DNA of 64,000 bases, from positions 248,001 through 312,000 of the forward strand of contig NZ_JADG01000009.1 of assembly GCF_000518265.1 (NCBI RefSeq). The letters run 5' to 3'. Below, piece after piece: positions 8,863-16,554 of this stretch. This DNA is from Actinomadura oligospora ATCC 43269. Lineage in GTDB: Bacteria > Actinomycetota > Actinomycetes > Streptosporangiales > Streptosporangiaceae. The translations under genes were made by a program, and so were the position numbers. The notes under the pieces were generated by a model. That model was not told the DNA's origin. It made no database searches and saw only the letters and a program-made list of their open reading frames with translations. Every line of letters begins with the position of its first letter. Within the stretch, counting starts at the first letter, position 1.

Positions 8863-9624
8863 TCAGAGGATGGTCGTCCAGGCGGACGGGTCGCCGGGGC
8901 GGGCGGAGAAGTCGTAGCGGACCAGGTCCGGGGCGAGCCCGACCAGGCTGATCGAGGTGGTACCCCAGACGCGGCCGGGTTCGAACTCGTGCAGCGGGAG
9001 CAGCGTGCGCTGGTCGGTGCGGTCGAGGCCGCCGCCCTCGAGCTCGGCCAGCCAGGGCGCCCAGTCGCGGGCGTCCCCGCCGGGACGCGGCTCCGGGCGG
9101 GGCGCGGCGGCCAGCAGCGGGCGCAGGTGGGCGAGGCGGGCGTGCATGAAGGCGTCCTCGACGACGCCCTCGCGGTGGCCCTCGCCGTTCAGGCCGTTGT
9201 TGACGACGATGTGCAGGCCGGGGCCGAGGTCGCGTTCGGTGTGCTCGGCGCCGTCCCAGCTCCACATGCGCGCGCCGTCCGGCTGGACGCCGAGCAGGAA
9301 GAACGGGTCGTAGGCGGGCAGGTCCAGGTCGCCGGGGTCGCCGTTCGCGGCGACGCGCAGCGACAGGTCGCCGCGGGAGCGGCGGCGGCCCTCGGGGGCG
9401 AGCGGGCCGCGGCCGTTCAGGACGGTCGCCGCGCGGCGGGCGCCGGGGTCGACGGCGAGCCAGGTGCCGCCGGCCCTGCGGTCGCGTCCGCCGAGGAGGC
9501 GGGGGTACTCGGGCCAGTGGTGTCCGGGCGGCTCCCAGGCCCGGTCGAGGAACTCGTCCCGGACGCCCACGAGGAGCACCGGGACCGGGGAGGCGGGGTC
9601 CACGCTGACGATCGCCGTACACAT
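8863..9624 (-). CDS. NRDE-family protein (TANGO2-like)
   Basis: About 253 residues. The start chosen gives MCTAIVSVDP, because NRDE/TANGO2 proteins carry a conserved Cys as residue 2; an in-frame ATG at 9651 would add nine residues and bury it. Further family marks are VRDEFLDRAWEPPGHHWPE near the N-terminus (the NRDE-like motif), GGRDRRAGGTWLAVDP and the internal VVNNGLNGEG. The biochemical role is not established; the Cys2 arrangement resembles Ntn-type hydrolases. It is the last gene of the leftward operon that starts with the phosphatase at 11778, 33 bases after the SCO1664-type gene. Confidence 0.75.
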   Translation of the reverse strand: MCTAIVSVDPASPVPVLLVGVRDEFLDRAWEPPGHHWPEYPRLLGGRDRRAGGTWLAVDPGARRAATVLNGRGPLAPEGRRRSRGDLSLRVAANGDPGDLDLPAYDPFFLLGVQPDGARMWSWDGAEHTERDLGPGLHIVVNNGLNGEGHREGVVEDAFMHARLAHLRPLLAAAPRPEPRPGGDARDWAPWLAELEGGGLDRTDQRTLLPLHEFEPGRVWGTTSISLVGLAPDLVRYDFSARPGDPSAWTTIL

Positions 9625-9657
9625 GGCGCCCATTGCAGCATTCGGCGCCATATGGGG

Positions 9658-10452
9658 TTAAAGCGGGGGCCAGGGAACGGCGGGCCAGTCCTCCGGCGGG
9701 TAGGGGTGGATGCGGTGCTTGAGCATCAGCTCGACCCGGCGGCGCGTCGCGTCCACCTCGTCGGTGGTCAGCAGCGCGCCGAGCCGGTCGCCGAGCCGCC
9801 CGGACCGCAGCGACGTCTCGACGCGGCCGAGCGCGTCCAGCGCCTCGGCGGTCAGCGGCTTGCCCCGCCACTGCCACAGCACCGTGCGCAGCTTGTAGTC
9901 GACCGAGAAGCACACTCCGTGGTCGCAGCCGTAGACGTGGCCGTCGCCGGGCGGGAGCAGGTGGCCGATCTTGCGGTCGGCGTTGTTGACGACCGCGTCG
10001 AACACCGCCATCCGGCGGATCGGGTCGGCGTCCGACCGGGACAGGGCCACGGTGTCGGTGTCGGGGTCGGGCTCGACCCACAGCTGGACCATGCCGACGC
10101 CGTACGGGCCGTCGCGGTGCACGGTCGGCGGGACGGTGTGCCAGCCCATCGCCTGCGACACCTCGTAGGCGGCGACCTCGCGCTCGGCGAGCGTGCCGTC
10201 CGGGAAGTCCCAGAGCGGGCGCTCCCCCGCGACCGGCTTGTAGACGCACGCGGCCCGCACCCCGGCCCGCTCGACCGAGCAGTACAGGGTCGCGTTGGAC
10301 GCCTGGACGAGGCGTCCCTCGACGGTGAGCGCGCCCTCGGTCAGCAGCCGCTCGGCCGCCTCGGTGTCCCGGGGTGACACGCCCCCGCCGCCGTCGGCGG
10401 CCCCGCCGCGGTCGTCGTCGGCGGGCGTGCGTCCGCGTGAAGCCTGCGTCAT
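9658..10452 (-). CDS. SCO1664-family kinase-like protein
   Basis: 264 residues, matching the actinobacterial SCO1664 family, which is distantly related to phosphatidylinositol 3/4-kinase folds. Visible kinase-like residues are Lys in CVYKPVAGERPLWDFP, Glu in AEREVAAYEV, the catalytic-loop-like FDAVVNNADRKIGHLL and the metal-site-like GCDHGVCF. The first 25 residues are low-complexity. The activity and substrate are unknown. It follows DUF3090 and the MSMEG_4193-type phosphatase in the same order seen across actinobacteria, usually near mshC, which suggests one conserved function. Confidence 0.85.
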   Translation of the reverse strand: MTQASRGRTPADDDRGGAADGGGGVSPRDTEAAERLLTEGALTVEGRLVQASNATLYCSVERAGVRAACVYKPVAGERPLWDFPDGTLAEREVAAYEVSQAMGWHTVPPTVHRDGPYGVGMVQLWVEPDPDTDTVALSRSDADPIRRMAVFDAVVNNADRKIGHLLPPGDGHVYGCDHGVCFSVDYKLRTVLWQWRGKPLTAEALDALGRVETSLRSGRLGDRLGALLTTDEVDATRRRVELMLKHRIHPYPPEDWPAVPWPPL

Positions 10453-10519
10453 ACGTCCATTCTCCCGGGCCGGGCGGCCATGATCCAGCAGCGCGCGGCC
10501 CGGATCCGCGCGGGGCGCG

Positions 10520-11071
10520 TCACCCCAGGTAGCCGTTCTGCCGGGGGCAGACGTGACCCTCGGCCGACAGCGGCAGGCCGCACAGCGGGCACGGCGGGCG
10601 GCCCGCGGCGACGACCTTCAGGGCGCGCTCGGCGAACGCGCGGGCCTGCGCGGCGCTGATCCGCACCCGCAGCACCGCGATGGCCGGGTCCGGCTCGCCG
10701 ACCTCGGCGTCCTCGTCCTCGTCGCCGGTGGCCTCCTGCGCCTCGATGACGACCCGCTCGTCCTCGGGGTCCCAGGCCAGGGCCATGGTGCCGACCCGGA
10801 ACTCCTCCTCCACCGGCTCGTCCAGCGGCTCGTCGTCGTGCAGGGCGTCGGGGGTCACGGCAGGGACGTGCGCGGTGCCGCCACTGCGCCGCAGCACCTC
10901 GTCGAGCAGTTCCGACAGCCGCTCGGCGAGCAGGCTGACCTGGAACTTCTCCAGCCCGACGCTGGTGAGGCGGCGGCCCTCACGGGCCTGCAGGAAGAAG
11001 GCGCGCCCGCCGGGCTCGCCGACCGTCCCGGCGACGAAGCGGTCGGGCAGTTCGTAGGAGATGACCGGCAT
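10520..11071 (-). CDS. DUF3090 family protein
   Basis: 183 residues of unknown function. The N-terminus MPVISYELPDRFVAGTVGEPG and the C-terminal CPLCGLPLSAEGHVCPRQNG are typical of DUF3090. The latter has a Cys-x2-Cys...His-x-Cys arrangement that could bind zinc. An acidic linker separates two sheet-rich halves. It lies 11 bases downstream of the phosphatase gene and 67 bases upstream of the SCO1664-type gene, so all three are probably co-transcribed and may act together. Confidence 0.85.
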   Translation of the reverse strand: MPVISYELPDRFVAGTVGEPGGRAFFLQAREGRRLTSVGLEKFQVSLLAERLSELLDEVLRRSGGTAHVPAVTPDALHDDEPLDEPVEEEFRVGTMALAWDPEDERVVIEAQEATGDEDEDAEVGEPDPAIAVLRVRISAAQARAFAERALKVVAAGRPPCPLCGLPLSAEGHVCPRQNGYLG

Positions 11072-11082
11072 GACACCAGACC

Positions 11083-11778
11083 CTACGCGCCGCCGCCGAC
11101 GGGCGCGTCACCGTCCCGGCCTGGCGCGTCGCCGGCGGGCTTCGGCAGCAGCGAGGCGACCTCCCCGCCGGTGTCGTTCAGCCGGACCAGGAAGGGGCGC
11201 AGCTCGGTGTAGCGGATCGCGGTGAGCGACGCCGGGTCGGCCTGGATCCGCTGGAACTGGTCCAGGTGCAGGCCGAGCGCGTCGGCGACGAGCGCCTTGA
11301 TGATGTCGCCGTGGCTGCACACCAGGTAGACGGCGTCCGGGCCGTGCTCGGCGGCGATCCGGGCGTTCCAGTCCCGGACGGCGGCGACCGCGCGGTGCTG
11401 GGCGTCGGCGAGGCCCTCTCCCGCCTCGCCGGGGAACACCGCGGCGCTCGGGTGCGCCTGGACGACCCGCCACAGCGGTTCCTCGGCGAGTTCCTTCAGC
11501 GGACGGCCCGTCCAGTCGCCGTACCGGACCTCGCCGAACCGGTCGTCCACCTCGATCTTCTCGGTGCCGGTGCGCGCGGCGACGGCCTCGGCGGTCTGCA
11601 GGCAGCGGTCGAGGGGGCTGGACACCACGGCGGCCAGCGGCGTCCCGGCGAGGCGTCCGGCCAGGTCGTCGGCCTGCGCGCGGCCGTGGTCGTCCAGTCC
11701 GAGGCCGGGCGTCCAGCCGGCCAGCACCGGTCCGGTCAGCGCGGTGCGGCCATGGCGCACGAGAAGGAGGGTGGTCAC
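11083..11778 (-). CDS. Histidine phosphatase, MSMEG_4193 type
   Basis: 231 residues of the phosphoglycerate-mutase-like superfamily. The GTG start at 11778 yields MTTLLLVRHGRTA, placing the catalytic RHG at residues 8-10; the longer upstream frame is a shadow of corA. Other catalytic marks are SSPLDRCLQTAEA (second Arg), EVRYGDWTGRPL and the second His in CSHGDIIKA. The protein is probably cytosolic. The substrate is unknown. It heads a leftward operon with DUF3090, SCO1664-type and NRDE genes and is divergent from corA. Confidence 0.88.
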   Translation of the reverse strand: MTTLLLVRHGRTALTGPVLAGWTPGLGLDDHGRAQADDLAGRLAGTPLAAVVSSPLDRCLQTAEAVAARTGTEKIEVDDRFGEVRYGDWTGRPLKELAEEPLWRVVQAHPSAAVFPGEAGEGLADAQHRAVAAVRDWNARIAAEHGPDAVYLVCSHGDIIKALVADALGLHLDQFQRIQADPASLTAIRYTELRPFLVRLNDTGGEVASLLPKPAGDAPGRDGDAPVGGGA

Positions 11779-11785
11779 AGCGAGC

Positions 11786-11791
11786 ACTCTA
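11786..11791 (-). promoter_or_regulatory. -10 box of the phosphatase operon, predicted leaderless
   Basis: On the minus strand TAGAGT (TAnnnT) is followed by seven bases and then the GTG start at 11778, so the transcript would begin at about the first codon. No purine-rich ribosome site precedes the GTG. Confidence 0.4.
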
Positions 11792-11853
11792 CGAGAGGCG
11801 TCCGTTTCGGCGAAGCACGCATGTTCTTCACCGTTCGCGCAACAATGCCCGGC

Positions 11854-12825
11854 ATGATTGTGGACAAGGCCATCTACGCCGACGGTGTCCGCACGGACAT
11901 CGACGGTGACATCAGCGACGCGTTCGACGCCGCCCGCGAGCGGGGCGACTGCTTTCTCTGGATCGGCCTGTTCGAACCCAGCGCCGAGGAGTTCGAGCTG
12001 GTCCGGGACGAGCTCAGGCTGCACCCGCTCGCCGCCGAGGACGCGGTCTCGGCGCACCAGCGGCCCAAGCTGGAGCGCTACGACGACACCCTGTTCCTGG
12101 TCCTGAAGACGCTCGCCTTCACCGAGGCGACCGCCGACATCGAGGTCGGCGAGATCATGCTGTTCCTCGGCCGCGACTTCGCGGTGACCGTCCGGCACGG
12201 CGCGGGCAACCCGCTCCGGCGGGTGCGCGAGCGGCTGGAGTCGGACCGCGAGATGCTGCACCACGGGCCCACGGCCGTCCTGTACGCGGTGTGCGACGAG
12301 GTCGTGGACCGCTACGGGATCGTCGCGCACGAGGTCGAGCGCCAGATCATCGAGCTGGAACGCGCCGTGTTCGACCCGCACGCCCCGGACGTGACCGAGC
12401 GGATCTACTCCCTCAAGCGCGAGGTGCTGGAGTTCCGCAGCGCCGAGGACCCGCTCGTCCCGGTCATGGAGGAGATCGCACGCGGGCGGGTGACCGAGTG
12501 CCACGGCGTCCGCGAGTACTTCCGCGACGTCCTGGACCACCTGCTGCGCGTCGACACCCAGGTGGACGCGCACAACGAGCTCCTCAACAGCGTCCTCAGC
12601 GCGCACCTGGCGCTGCTCGGCCAGCGGCAGAACGACGACATGCGCAAGATCTCGGCGTGGGCCGCGATCATCGCCGTCCCGACGGCCATCGCGGGCGTCT
12701 ACGGGATGAACTTCGACCACATGTGGGAGCTGCACACCCACTACGGCTATCCGATCGTCCTGGGCGTGATGGCCGTCATCTGCGTCGTGCTGTTCCGCAT
12801 CCTGCGCCGCAACCGCTGGCTCTGA
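11854..12825 (+). CDS. corA: CorA-family magnesium/divalent cation channel
   Basis: 323 residues from the ATG at 11854 (MIVDKAIYADG). ATGs at 11821 and 11845 are in frame and cannot be excluded, as no clear ribosome site favours one. The cytosolic domain is alpha/beta with long helices, and the C-terminus has two transmembrane helices joined by the diagnostic pore motif YGMNF, followed by HMWELHTHYGYP and a basic tail. CorA forms a pentamer that lets Mg2+ (or Co2+/Ni2+) cross the inner membrane. The gene is divergent from the phosphatase operon. Confidence 0.92.
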   Translation: MIVDKAIYADGVRTDIDGDISDAFDAARERGDCFLWIGLFEPSAEEFELVRDELRLHPLAAEDAVSAHQRPKLERYDDTLFLVLKTLAFTEATADIEVGEIMLFLGRDFAVTVRHGAGNPLRRVRERLESDREMLHHGPTAVLYAVCDEVVDRYGIVAHEVERQIIELERAVFDPHAPDVTERIYSLKREVLEFRSAEDPLVPVMEEIARGRVTECHGVREYFRDVLDHLLRVDTQVDAHNELLNSVLSAHLALLGQRQNDDMRKISAWAAIIAVPTAIAGVYGMNFDHMWELHTHYGYPIVLGVMAVICVVLFRILRRNRWL

Positions 12826-12949
12826 GCCGGTGCGGGGGCCGCTCCACCTGCGACTCCATAATTTCCGGGAATTTCTGGAGATTACCGGCTAGGCAAGGGC
12901 GGCCTCCAGGGGGACCATGGGTGCAGCGGGTCCCCCCAAGGAGACAGGA

Positions 12950-13252
12950 ATGGCGACACCGATCGAGACCAAGGTGACCGCGGCCAGCGGAACGAGTCTG
13001 GTGGCGGGGTTCGTCGTCGGGTGGCTGGTGTTGAAGCTGCCCGCGCTCTCGTCGATGGCGGTGCCCCTCCAGGCGCTCGTCACGGCGGCCATCACCACGG
13101 GCTTCACTTTCCTGGCGGGATGGCTCGCCAGGCACACTCCCAGGATCGACCAGGCCGCCGGGACCGGCGGCCAGTCCCCGGCGACTCCCGCGCCAGCCTC
13201 TCCGCCGGCGCCTCCGGCCACACCCCCTACCCCACCGCCGTCCTCGGACTGA
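12950..13252 (+). CDS. Small two-helix membrane protein of unknown function
   Basis: 100 residues starting at the ATG with ribosome site AAGGAG 7 bases upstream. It has two apolar segments (about residues 13-30 and 36-57) and a Pro/Ala-rich tail ending PTPPPSSD. The size and layout recall phage holins and short actinobacterial membrane proteins, but no lysis gene is near, so I do not name it. A hairpin (GGGGGACC 12909-12916 with GGTCCCCC 12929-12936) sits just before the ribosome site and might modulate translation. A broken second copy lies at 13890-14189, showing this locus was duplicated. Confidence 0.65.
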   Translation: MATPIETKVTAASGTSLVAGFVVGWLVLKLPALSSMAVPLQALVTAAITTGFTFLAGWLARHTPRIDQAAGTGGQSPATPAPASPPAPPATPPTPPPSSD

Positions 13253-13301
13253 GCGATCGTTCCCCGGGCCGACCTGCACAGACGTTCCACATAGCCACTA
13301 A

Positions 13302-13331
13302 TTGTGATCAGACGATGACGCTTGGTAGGAA
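13302..13331 (+). promoter_or_regulatory. Promoter of the first His-rich peptide gene
   Basis: TTGTGA (13302-13307), 18 bases, TAGGAA (13326-13331), followed by a roughly 30-base leader and a strong AGGAG ribosome site. The same arrangement is preserved base for base in the duplicate at 14240-14269, although flanking DNA has diverged, which supports function. Confidence 0.55.
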
Positions 13332-13365
13332 TGCTCCCGTCCAACCATTCCAGGAGAGGAGCGAC

Positions 13366-13623
13366 ATGCTCTCCAAGCTCATAGTCACCACAGCCGCCAG
13401 CGGCGCGCTGGTCGCCGGCCTGATGGGCGGACCGGCCTTCGCGGCCGGCTCGCCGGCGCCCGCGGGCGGCACGGCTCCAGCGAGCCAGTCCGCGACGCAG
13501 GGCGGTGCGTCGACACAGCAGGCCATGTACTGCAGGTGGTACTGGTACCACCACCACCACTACTACTGGTGCCACGGCCACCACGGTCATCACCATGGGC
13601 ACCACCACGGCCACGGTCACTGA
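13366..13623 (+). CDS. His-rich secreted peptide, copy 1
   Basis: 85 residues. MLSKLIVTTAASGALVAGLM then GGPAFAAG is a clear signal peptide with likely cleavage after AFA. The mature part has a Ser/Ala/Gly-rich spacer and then an aromatic/His block: CRWYWYHHHHYYWC followed by GHH repeats to the end. Two Cys bracket the aromatic part and could form a disulfide. Such His runs typically bind Zn, Ni or Cu outside the cell, so metal binding or buffering is inferred; no family was recognised. The ribosome site AGGAG is near-ideal. Copy 2 at 14304-14669 shares the signal peptide nearly unchanged. Confidence 0.8.
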   Translation: MLSKLIVTTAASGALVAGLMGGPAFAAGSPAPAGGTAPASQSATQGGASTQQAMYCRWYWYHHHHYYWCHGHHGHHHGHHHGHGH

Positions 13624-13643
13624 TAGCTGTCAGCCGCTCAGCA

Positions 13644-13685
13644 GGCCCTGCCCTTCCCCGGGTCACCCCAGGGAAGGGCAGGGCC
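13644..13685 (+). terminator. Terminator after His-rich peptide copy 1
   Basis: A 15-bp perfect stem (13644-13658 with 13671-13685, GGCCCTGCCCTTCCC) and 12-base loop lie 20 bases past the stop. The duplicate carries an equivalent hairpin at 14692-14729. Confidence 0.75.
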
Positions 13686-13700
13686 ATGTTTCGCTGATGT

Positions 13701-13767
13701 TCAGCGGCCGTTCAGCCGGCGCAGCAGCTCCGACCAGAGACAGGACGGCTGTCCGGCGGACTCCAGA
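13701..13767 (-). pseudogene. 3' remnant of the membrane protein gene at 14748-15332
   Basis: On the minus strand this stretch encodes GQPSCLWSELLRRLNGR and a stop, against GQPSHLWSELLRPLNGR at the end of the intact gene. Only the last 20 or so codons are present. It marks the end of the duplicated unit and shows that the duplication boundary cut into that gene. Confidence 0.8.
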
Positions 13768-13889
13768 GCTGGCGCCGGGTCTGCCCCGCGCCCGGCTTCA
13801 AAATATCCGGAAAGTGCTGAGGGTTACCGGCCAGGCAAGGGTGGCCGCCGGGAGAACCACGGGTGCAGTGGCCCCCCCAGGAGACAGGC

Positions 13890-14189
13890 GTCGCGGCACC
13901 GATCGAGACCGAGGTGGCTGCGGCCGACGGAGCGAGTCTGGTCGCGGGGTTCGTCGTCGGGTGGCGTTGAAGCCGCCCGCGCCGTCGTTGGCGGCGGCAC
14001 CCCTCCAGGCGCTCATCACCACGGAGTTCACCCCGGGATTCACTTTCGTGGCGGGATGGCTCGCCCAAGCACACTCCCAGGATCGACCAGGCCGCCGGGA
14101 CCGGCGGCCAGTCCCCGGTGACCTCCGCGCCAGCCTCTCCGCCGGCGCCTCCGGCCACACCCCCTACCCCACCGCCGTCCTCGGACTGA
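13890..14189 (+). pseudogene. Broken copy of the small membrane protein gene
   Basis: Aligns along its length with 12950-13252. The start ATG is changed to GTC (13890-13892) although the AGGAG region is kept. A 4-base deletion after codon 25 puts a TGA in frame at 13968-13970, and a further indel lies near the end of the second apolar segment. The former stop is at 14187-14189. No functional product is expected. Confidence 0.85.
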
Positions 14190-14239
14190 GCGGCCCTTTC
14201 CCGGGCCGACCTGCGCGAACGTCACCACATAGCCACCCA

Positions 14240-14269
14240 TTGTGATCAGACGATGACGCTTGGTAGGAA
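14240..14269 (+). promoter_or_regulatory. Promoter of the second His-rich peptide gene
   Basis: TTGTGA (14240-14245), 18 bases, TAGGAA (14264-14269), identical to the copy at 13302-13331 including the spacer. Confidence 0.55.
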
Positions 14270-14303
14270 TGCTCCCGTCCAACCATTCCAGGAGAGGAGC
14301 GAC

Positions 14304-14669
14304 ATGCTCTCCAAGCTCATAGTCACCACAGCCGCCAGCGGCGCGCTGGTCGCCGGCCTGATGGGCGGACCGGCCTTCGCGGCCGGCTCACCGGCGCCCG
14401 CGGGCGGCACGGCTCCGGCGGCGACCCAGGTCGCGCAGCCGAACGGCCCGTCGACCCAGAGCGACTACTGGTGCCGCTGGTACTGGCACCACCACCACCG
14501 CTACTACTACTGCCACCACCGGCACCACCACCACCACTGGTGGTGGTACGACAACGACAACGACAACGGCTACGGCGACGACGACTACGGCGACGACTAT
14601 GGTCACCACCATGGTCACCACCACGGTCACCATCACCACCACGGTCACCATCACCACCACGGTCACTGA
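14304..14669 (+). CDS. His-rich secreted peptide, copy 2 (expanded)
   Basis: 121 residues, 36 longer than copy 1. The signal peptide (MLSKLIVTTAASGALVAGLM, GGPAFAAG) is unchanged. The mature part has CRWYWHHHHRYYYC, then HHRHHHHHWWW, an acidic stretch built on DND and GDD units, and five GHH-type repeats at the C-terminus. The mix of His, Asp, Trp and Tyr suggests a secreted metal-binding peptide; this is inferred from composition. The acidic block is absent from copy 1, so the copies have diverged in ligand type as well as length. It has its own promoter, ribosome site and terminator. Confidence 0.8.
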   Translation: MLSKLIVTTAASGALVAGLMGGPAFAAGSPAPAGGTAPAATQVAQPNGPSTQSDYWCRWYWHHHHRYYYCHHRHHHHHWWWYDNDNDNGYGDDDYGDDYGHHHGHHHGHHHHHGHHHHHGH

Positions 14670-14691
14670 TAGCGGTCAGCCGCTCAGCAGG

Positions 14692-14729
14692 CCCTGCCCT
14701 TCCCCGGGTCACCCCGGGGAAGGGCAGGG
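14692..14729 (+). terminator. Terminator after His-rich peptide copy 2
   Basis: A 17-bp perfect stem (14692-14708 with 14713-14729) with a 4-base TCAC loop, 22 bases past the stop. It is longer and more regular than the copy 1 hairpin. It also lies 3' of the convergent gene ending at 14748 and may terminate both. Confidence 0.8.
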
Positions 14730-14747
14730 TCATGTTTCCGCCGATGT

Positions 14748-15332
14748 TCACCGGCCGTTCAGCGGGCGCAGCAGCTCCGACCAGAGATGGGACGGCTGTC
14801 CGGCGGACTCCAGGCGGCGGCGGACGGCCTCGACGCGGGTCCGGGTGGGGAGCGTCAGCCACACCAGGATCGGGTAGCCGACGAGGAACGCGAAGACGAA
14901 GACCCAGACGCCGCGGCCGATCATCGCCAGCGGCAGACCGGCCAGGATCGTCCCCTCGGCCAGGGCGTAGCGGAACAAGATCGCCTGGCGGAACTGCATG
15001 ATCGCCTTACGGGCCGTCCCCTCACCGTCCTGGTCAGGGGCCAGCGGGCGAGGCGCGCGGGGCCCCAGCACCGCCGCCGCGATGGCCCCGGCGAGCACCG
15101 GCAGGAGCAGCAGGGGCGCGAGGTCGCCGAGCCGTCCGGGGCCGGTCCGCACGATCATCGGACTGATCGCCAGGATCAGCACCGGGGCCGTGAGCAGGGC
15201 CGACACCATCAGCCGGAGCTGCCCGAGGGCCGTCGCCGGCGGACGCATGGACGCCAGGTAGCCGGGGTCGTCGGCCGCTCCGGCCTCGAGCCGTCCGGAG
15301 TCGTCGGCCGGGGAGAACCGCATGCTCGCCAT
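14748..15332 (-). CDS. Uncharacterised membrane protein, about four helices
   Basis: 194 residues with apolar segments near 41-61, 70-89 and a paired stretch at 123-162, and a basic, Arg-rich C-terminus (RTRVEAVRRRLES). The N-terminal 35 residues are polar. No enzymatic motif is seen and I do not recognise the family. An ATG lies at the chosen start; a second Met three codons in is possible. Its 3' end was copied into the left duplication unit (13701-13767). It is convergent with the His-rich peptide genes. Confidence 0.7.
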   Translation of the reverse strand: MASMRFSPADDSGRLEAGAADDPGYLASMRPPATALGQLRLMVSALLTAPVLILAISPMIVRTGPGRLGDLAPLLLLPVLAGAIAAAVLGPRAPRPLAPDQDGEGTARKAIMQFRQAILFRYALAEGTILAGLPLAMIGRGVWVFVFAFLVGYPILVWLTLPTRTRVEAVRRRLESAGQPSHLWSELLRPLNGR

Positions 15333-15491
15333 GACCGGGCACTCTAGCCCCGAAACCCCCCGAAAAGCCGCACTTCAGGACGGAAAAATCCGTCGGTGAG
15401 CGGCGGTTCCTCGGGGGGTTTCGTCAGGGGTTCGGCGGAGGTGCGACTGAGAGGGCGGCCGGGGACGGGTCCGGGCCGCGGATCGGGCGGG

Positions 15492-16310
15492 TCAGGTGGC
15501 GGAGATCGCCCCGGCGGCGAGCAGGCCGATCAGGGCCCCGCCCAGCGCCACCCGGTAGTACACGAAGATCATCATCGAGTGCTTGGCCAGGTACTTCAGC
15601 AGCCAGGCGATGCAGGCGTAGCCGACCACGAACGACACCACGGTCGCGATGATCGTCGGCCCCCAGGAGAGTCCGCCGTCGAACGCCTTGCGCAGCTCGA
15701 ACAGGCCGGACAGCACCACCGCCGGGACCGACAGCAGGAACGAGTACCGGGCCGCGGCCTCACGGGTGTAGCCGAGGAACAGCGCGCCGGTCATGGTCGA
15801 GCCCGACCGGGACGAGCCCGGGATCAGCGACAGGCACTGGAAGGCGCCGATGACCAGGCCGTCCCGCAGGTTGAGGTCGGCGACCTCGCGCTTGCGGGCC
15901 CCCGCCCACTCGGCGACCATCAGCAGCAGGCCCATGATGATCAGCGAGGACGCGTTCAGCCACAGGTTCCGCGCGCCCTTCTCGATGAAGTCCTTGCCGA
16001 TCAGGCCGATCACCGAGATCGGGATGGTGCCGAGGCCGATGTACCAGCCCATCCTTGCGTCCATGGTCGGCCGCAGGTCGGGCGTCCAGAGGCTCTTGGT
16101 CCAGGTGGTGATGATGTTCACCAGGTCGCGCCAGAAGTAGATGATGACCGCGAGCATGGTGCCGAGCTGGATCACGGCGGTGAACGCCGCGCCCGGGTCC
16201 CCCCAGCCGAGCAGCTTGGGGACGATCAGCAGGTGGCCGGAGCTGGAGATCGGCAGGAACTCCGTCAGGCCCTGGACGATGCCGAGCACGGTCGCTTCGA
16301 CGACGTTCAC
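15492..16310 (-). CDS. uppP: Undecaprenyl-diphosphatase
   Basis: 272 residues of the UppP/BacA family, a polytopic membrane enzyme that dephosphorylates undecaprenyl pyrophosphate so the lipid carrier can be reused in peptidoglycan synthesis; overproduction classically gives bacitracin resistance. Both active-site regions are present: EFLPISSSGHL at 17-27 (Glu17 and His26) and PGSSRSGSTM near residue 160, with the catalytic Arg. The length is normal and eight or so helices are predicted by apolarity. It is monocistronic and divergent from the aldo/keto reductase gene. Confidence 0.95.
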   Translation of the reverse strand: MNVVEATVLGIVQGLTEFLPISSSGHLLIVPKLLGWGDPGAAFTAVIQLGTMLAVIIYFWRDLVNIITTWTKSLWTPDLRPTMDARMGWYIGLGTIPISVIGLIGKDFIEKGARNLWLNASSLIIMGLLLMVAEWAGARKREVADLNLRDGLVIGAFQCLSLIPGSSRSGSTMTGALFLGYTREAAARYSFLLSVPAVVLSGLFELRKAFDGGLSWGPTIIATVVSFVVGYACIAWLLKYLAKHSMMIFVYYRVALGGALIGLLAAGAISAT

Positions 16311-16554
16311 GGTCGGTGGTTTCCCCTCGGGACGAGCGCGGGACGGCAGGTCGGCCGGGCGGGACGGAGGCGGGTCGGGCCGCGTCCGTCACCGGGCCCC
16401 GGGCCCGATGATCGGGCCCCACCGAAGGGTAGCGGTCGCCCCGACCGCCCCGGCCGCCCCCGCGAACGCCCGCCCGCGCACCCGGCGTCCCGCCCGGCCG
16501 GTCCGGGCGGGCGGGACGGCTGGCGCGGCGCCGGAGCGGATACCCTCACCCTCC

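Larger units (their letters stand above)
12863..13767. repeat. Tandem duplication, left unit
   Basis: About 0.9 kb is repeated immediately downstream with an offset near 940 bases. The unit holds a small membrane protein gene, a promoter, a His-rich secreted peptide gene, its terminator hairpin and the last codons of a leftward membrane protein gene. The His-peptide promoter and signal-peptide codons are almost identical between units, while other parts have diverged with indels, so the duplication is old and unevenly conserved. Confidence 0.85.
13803..14812. repeat. Tandem duplication, right unit
   Basis: Second copy of the block starting near 12863. Relative to the left unit it has a dead membrane protein gene, an expanded His-rich peptide gene and an intact downstream leftward membrane protein gene. 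Left end similarity begins around TCCGGAAAGTGCTGAG and fades upstream. Confidence 0.85.

Noticed and set aside
12950..13252. Small membrane gene as a prophage holin
   Set aside because: No endolysin, tail or integrase gene is nearby, and the size and helices alone are not specific.
13505..14245. A 246-codon frame across the duplication junction
   Set aside because: It joins His-peptide DNA read out of frame to the broken gene, has no ribosome site and is interrupted in meaning by the terminator hairpin.
14388..14666. A Val-rich minus-strand frame that looks like a membrane protein
   Set aside because: It is the complement of the His codons (CAC/CAT read backwards as GTG/ATG) in the His-rich peptide gene.
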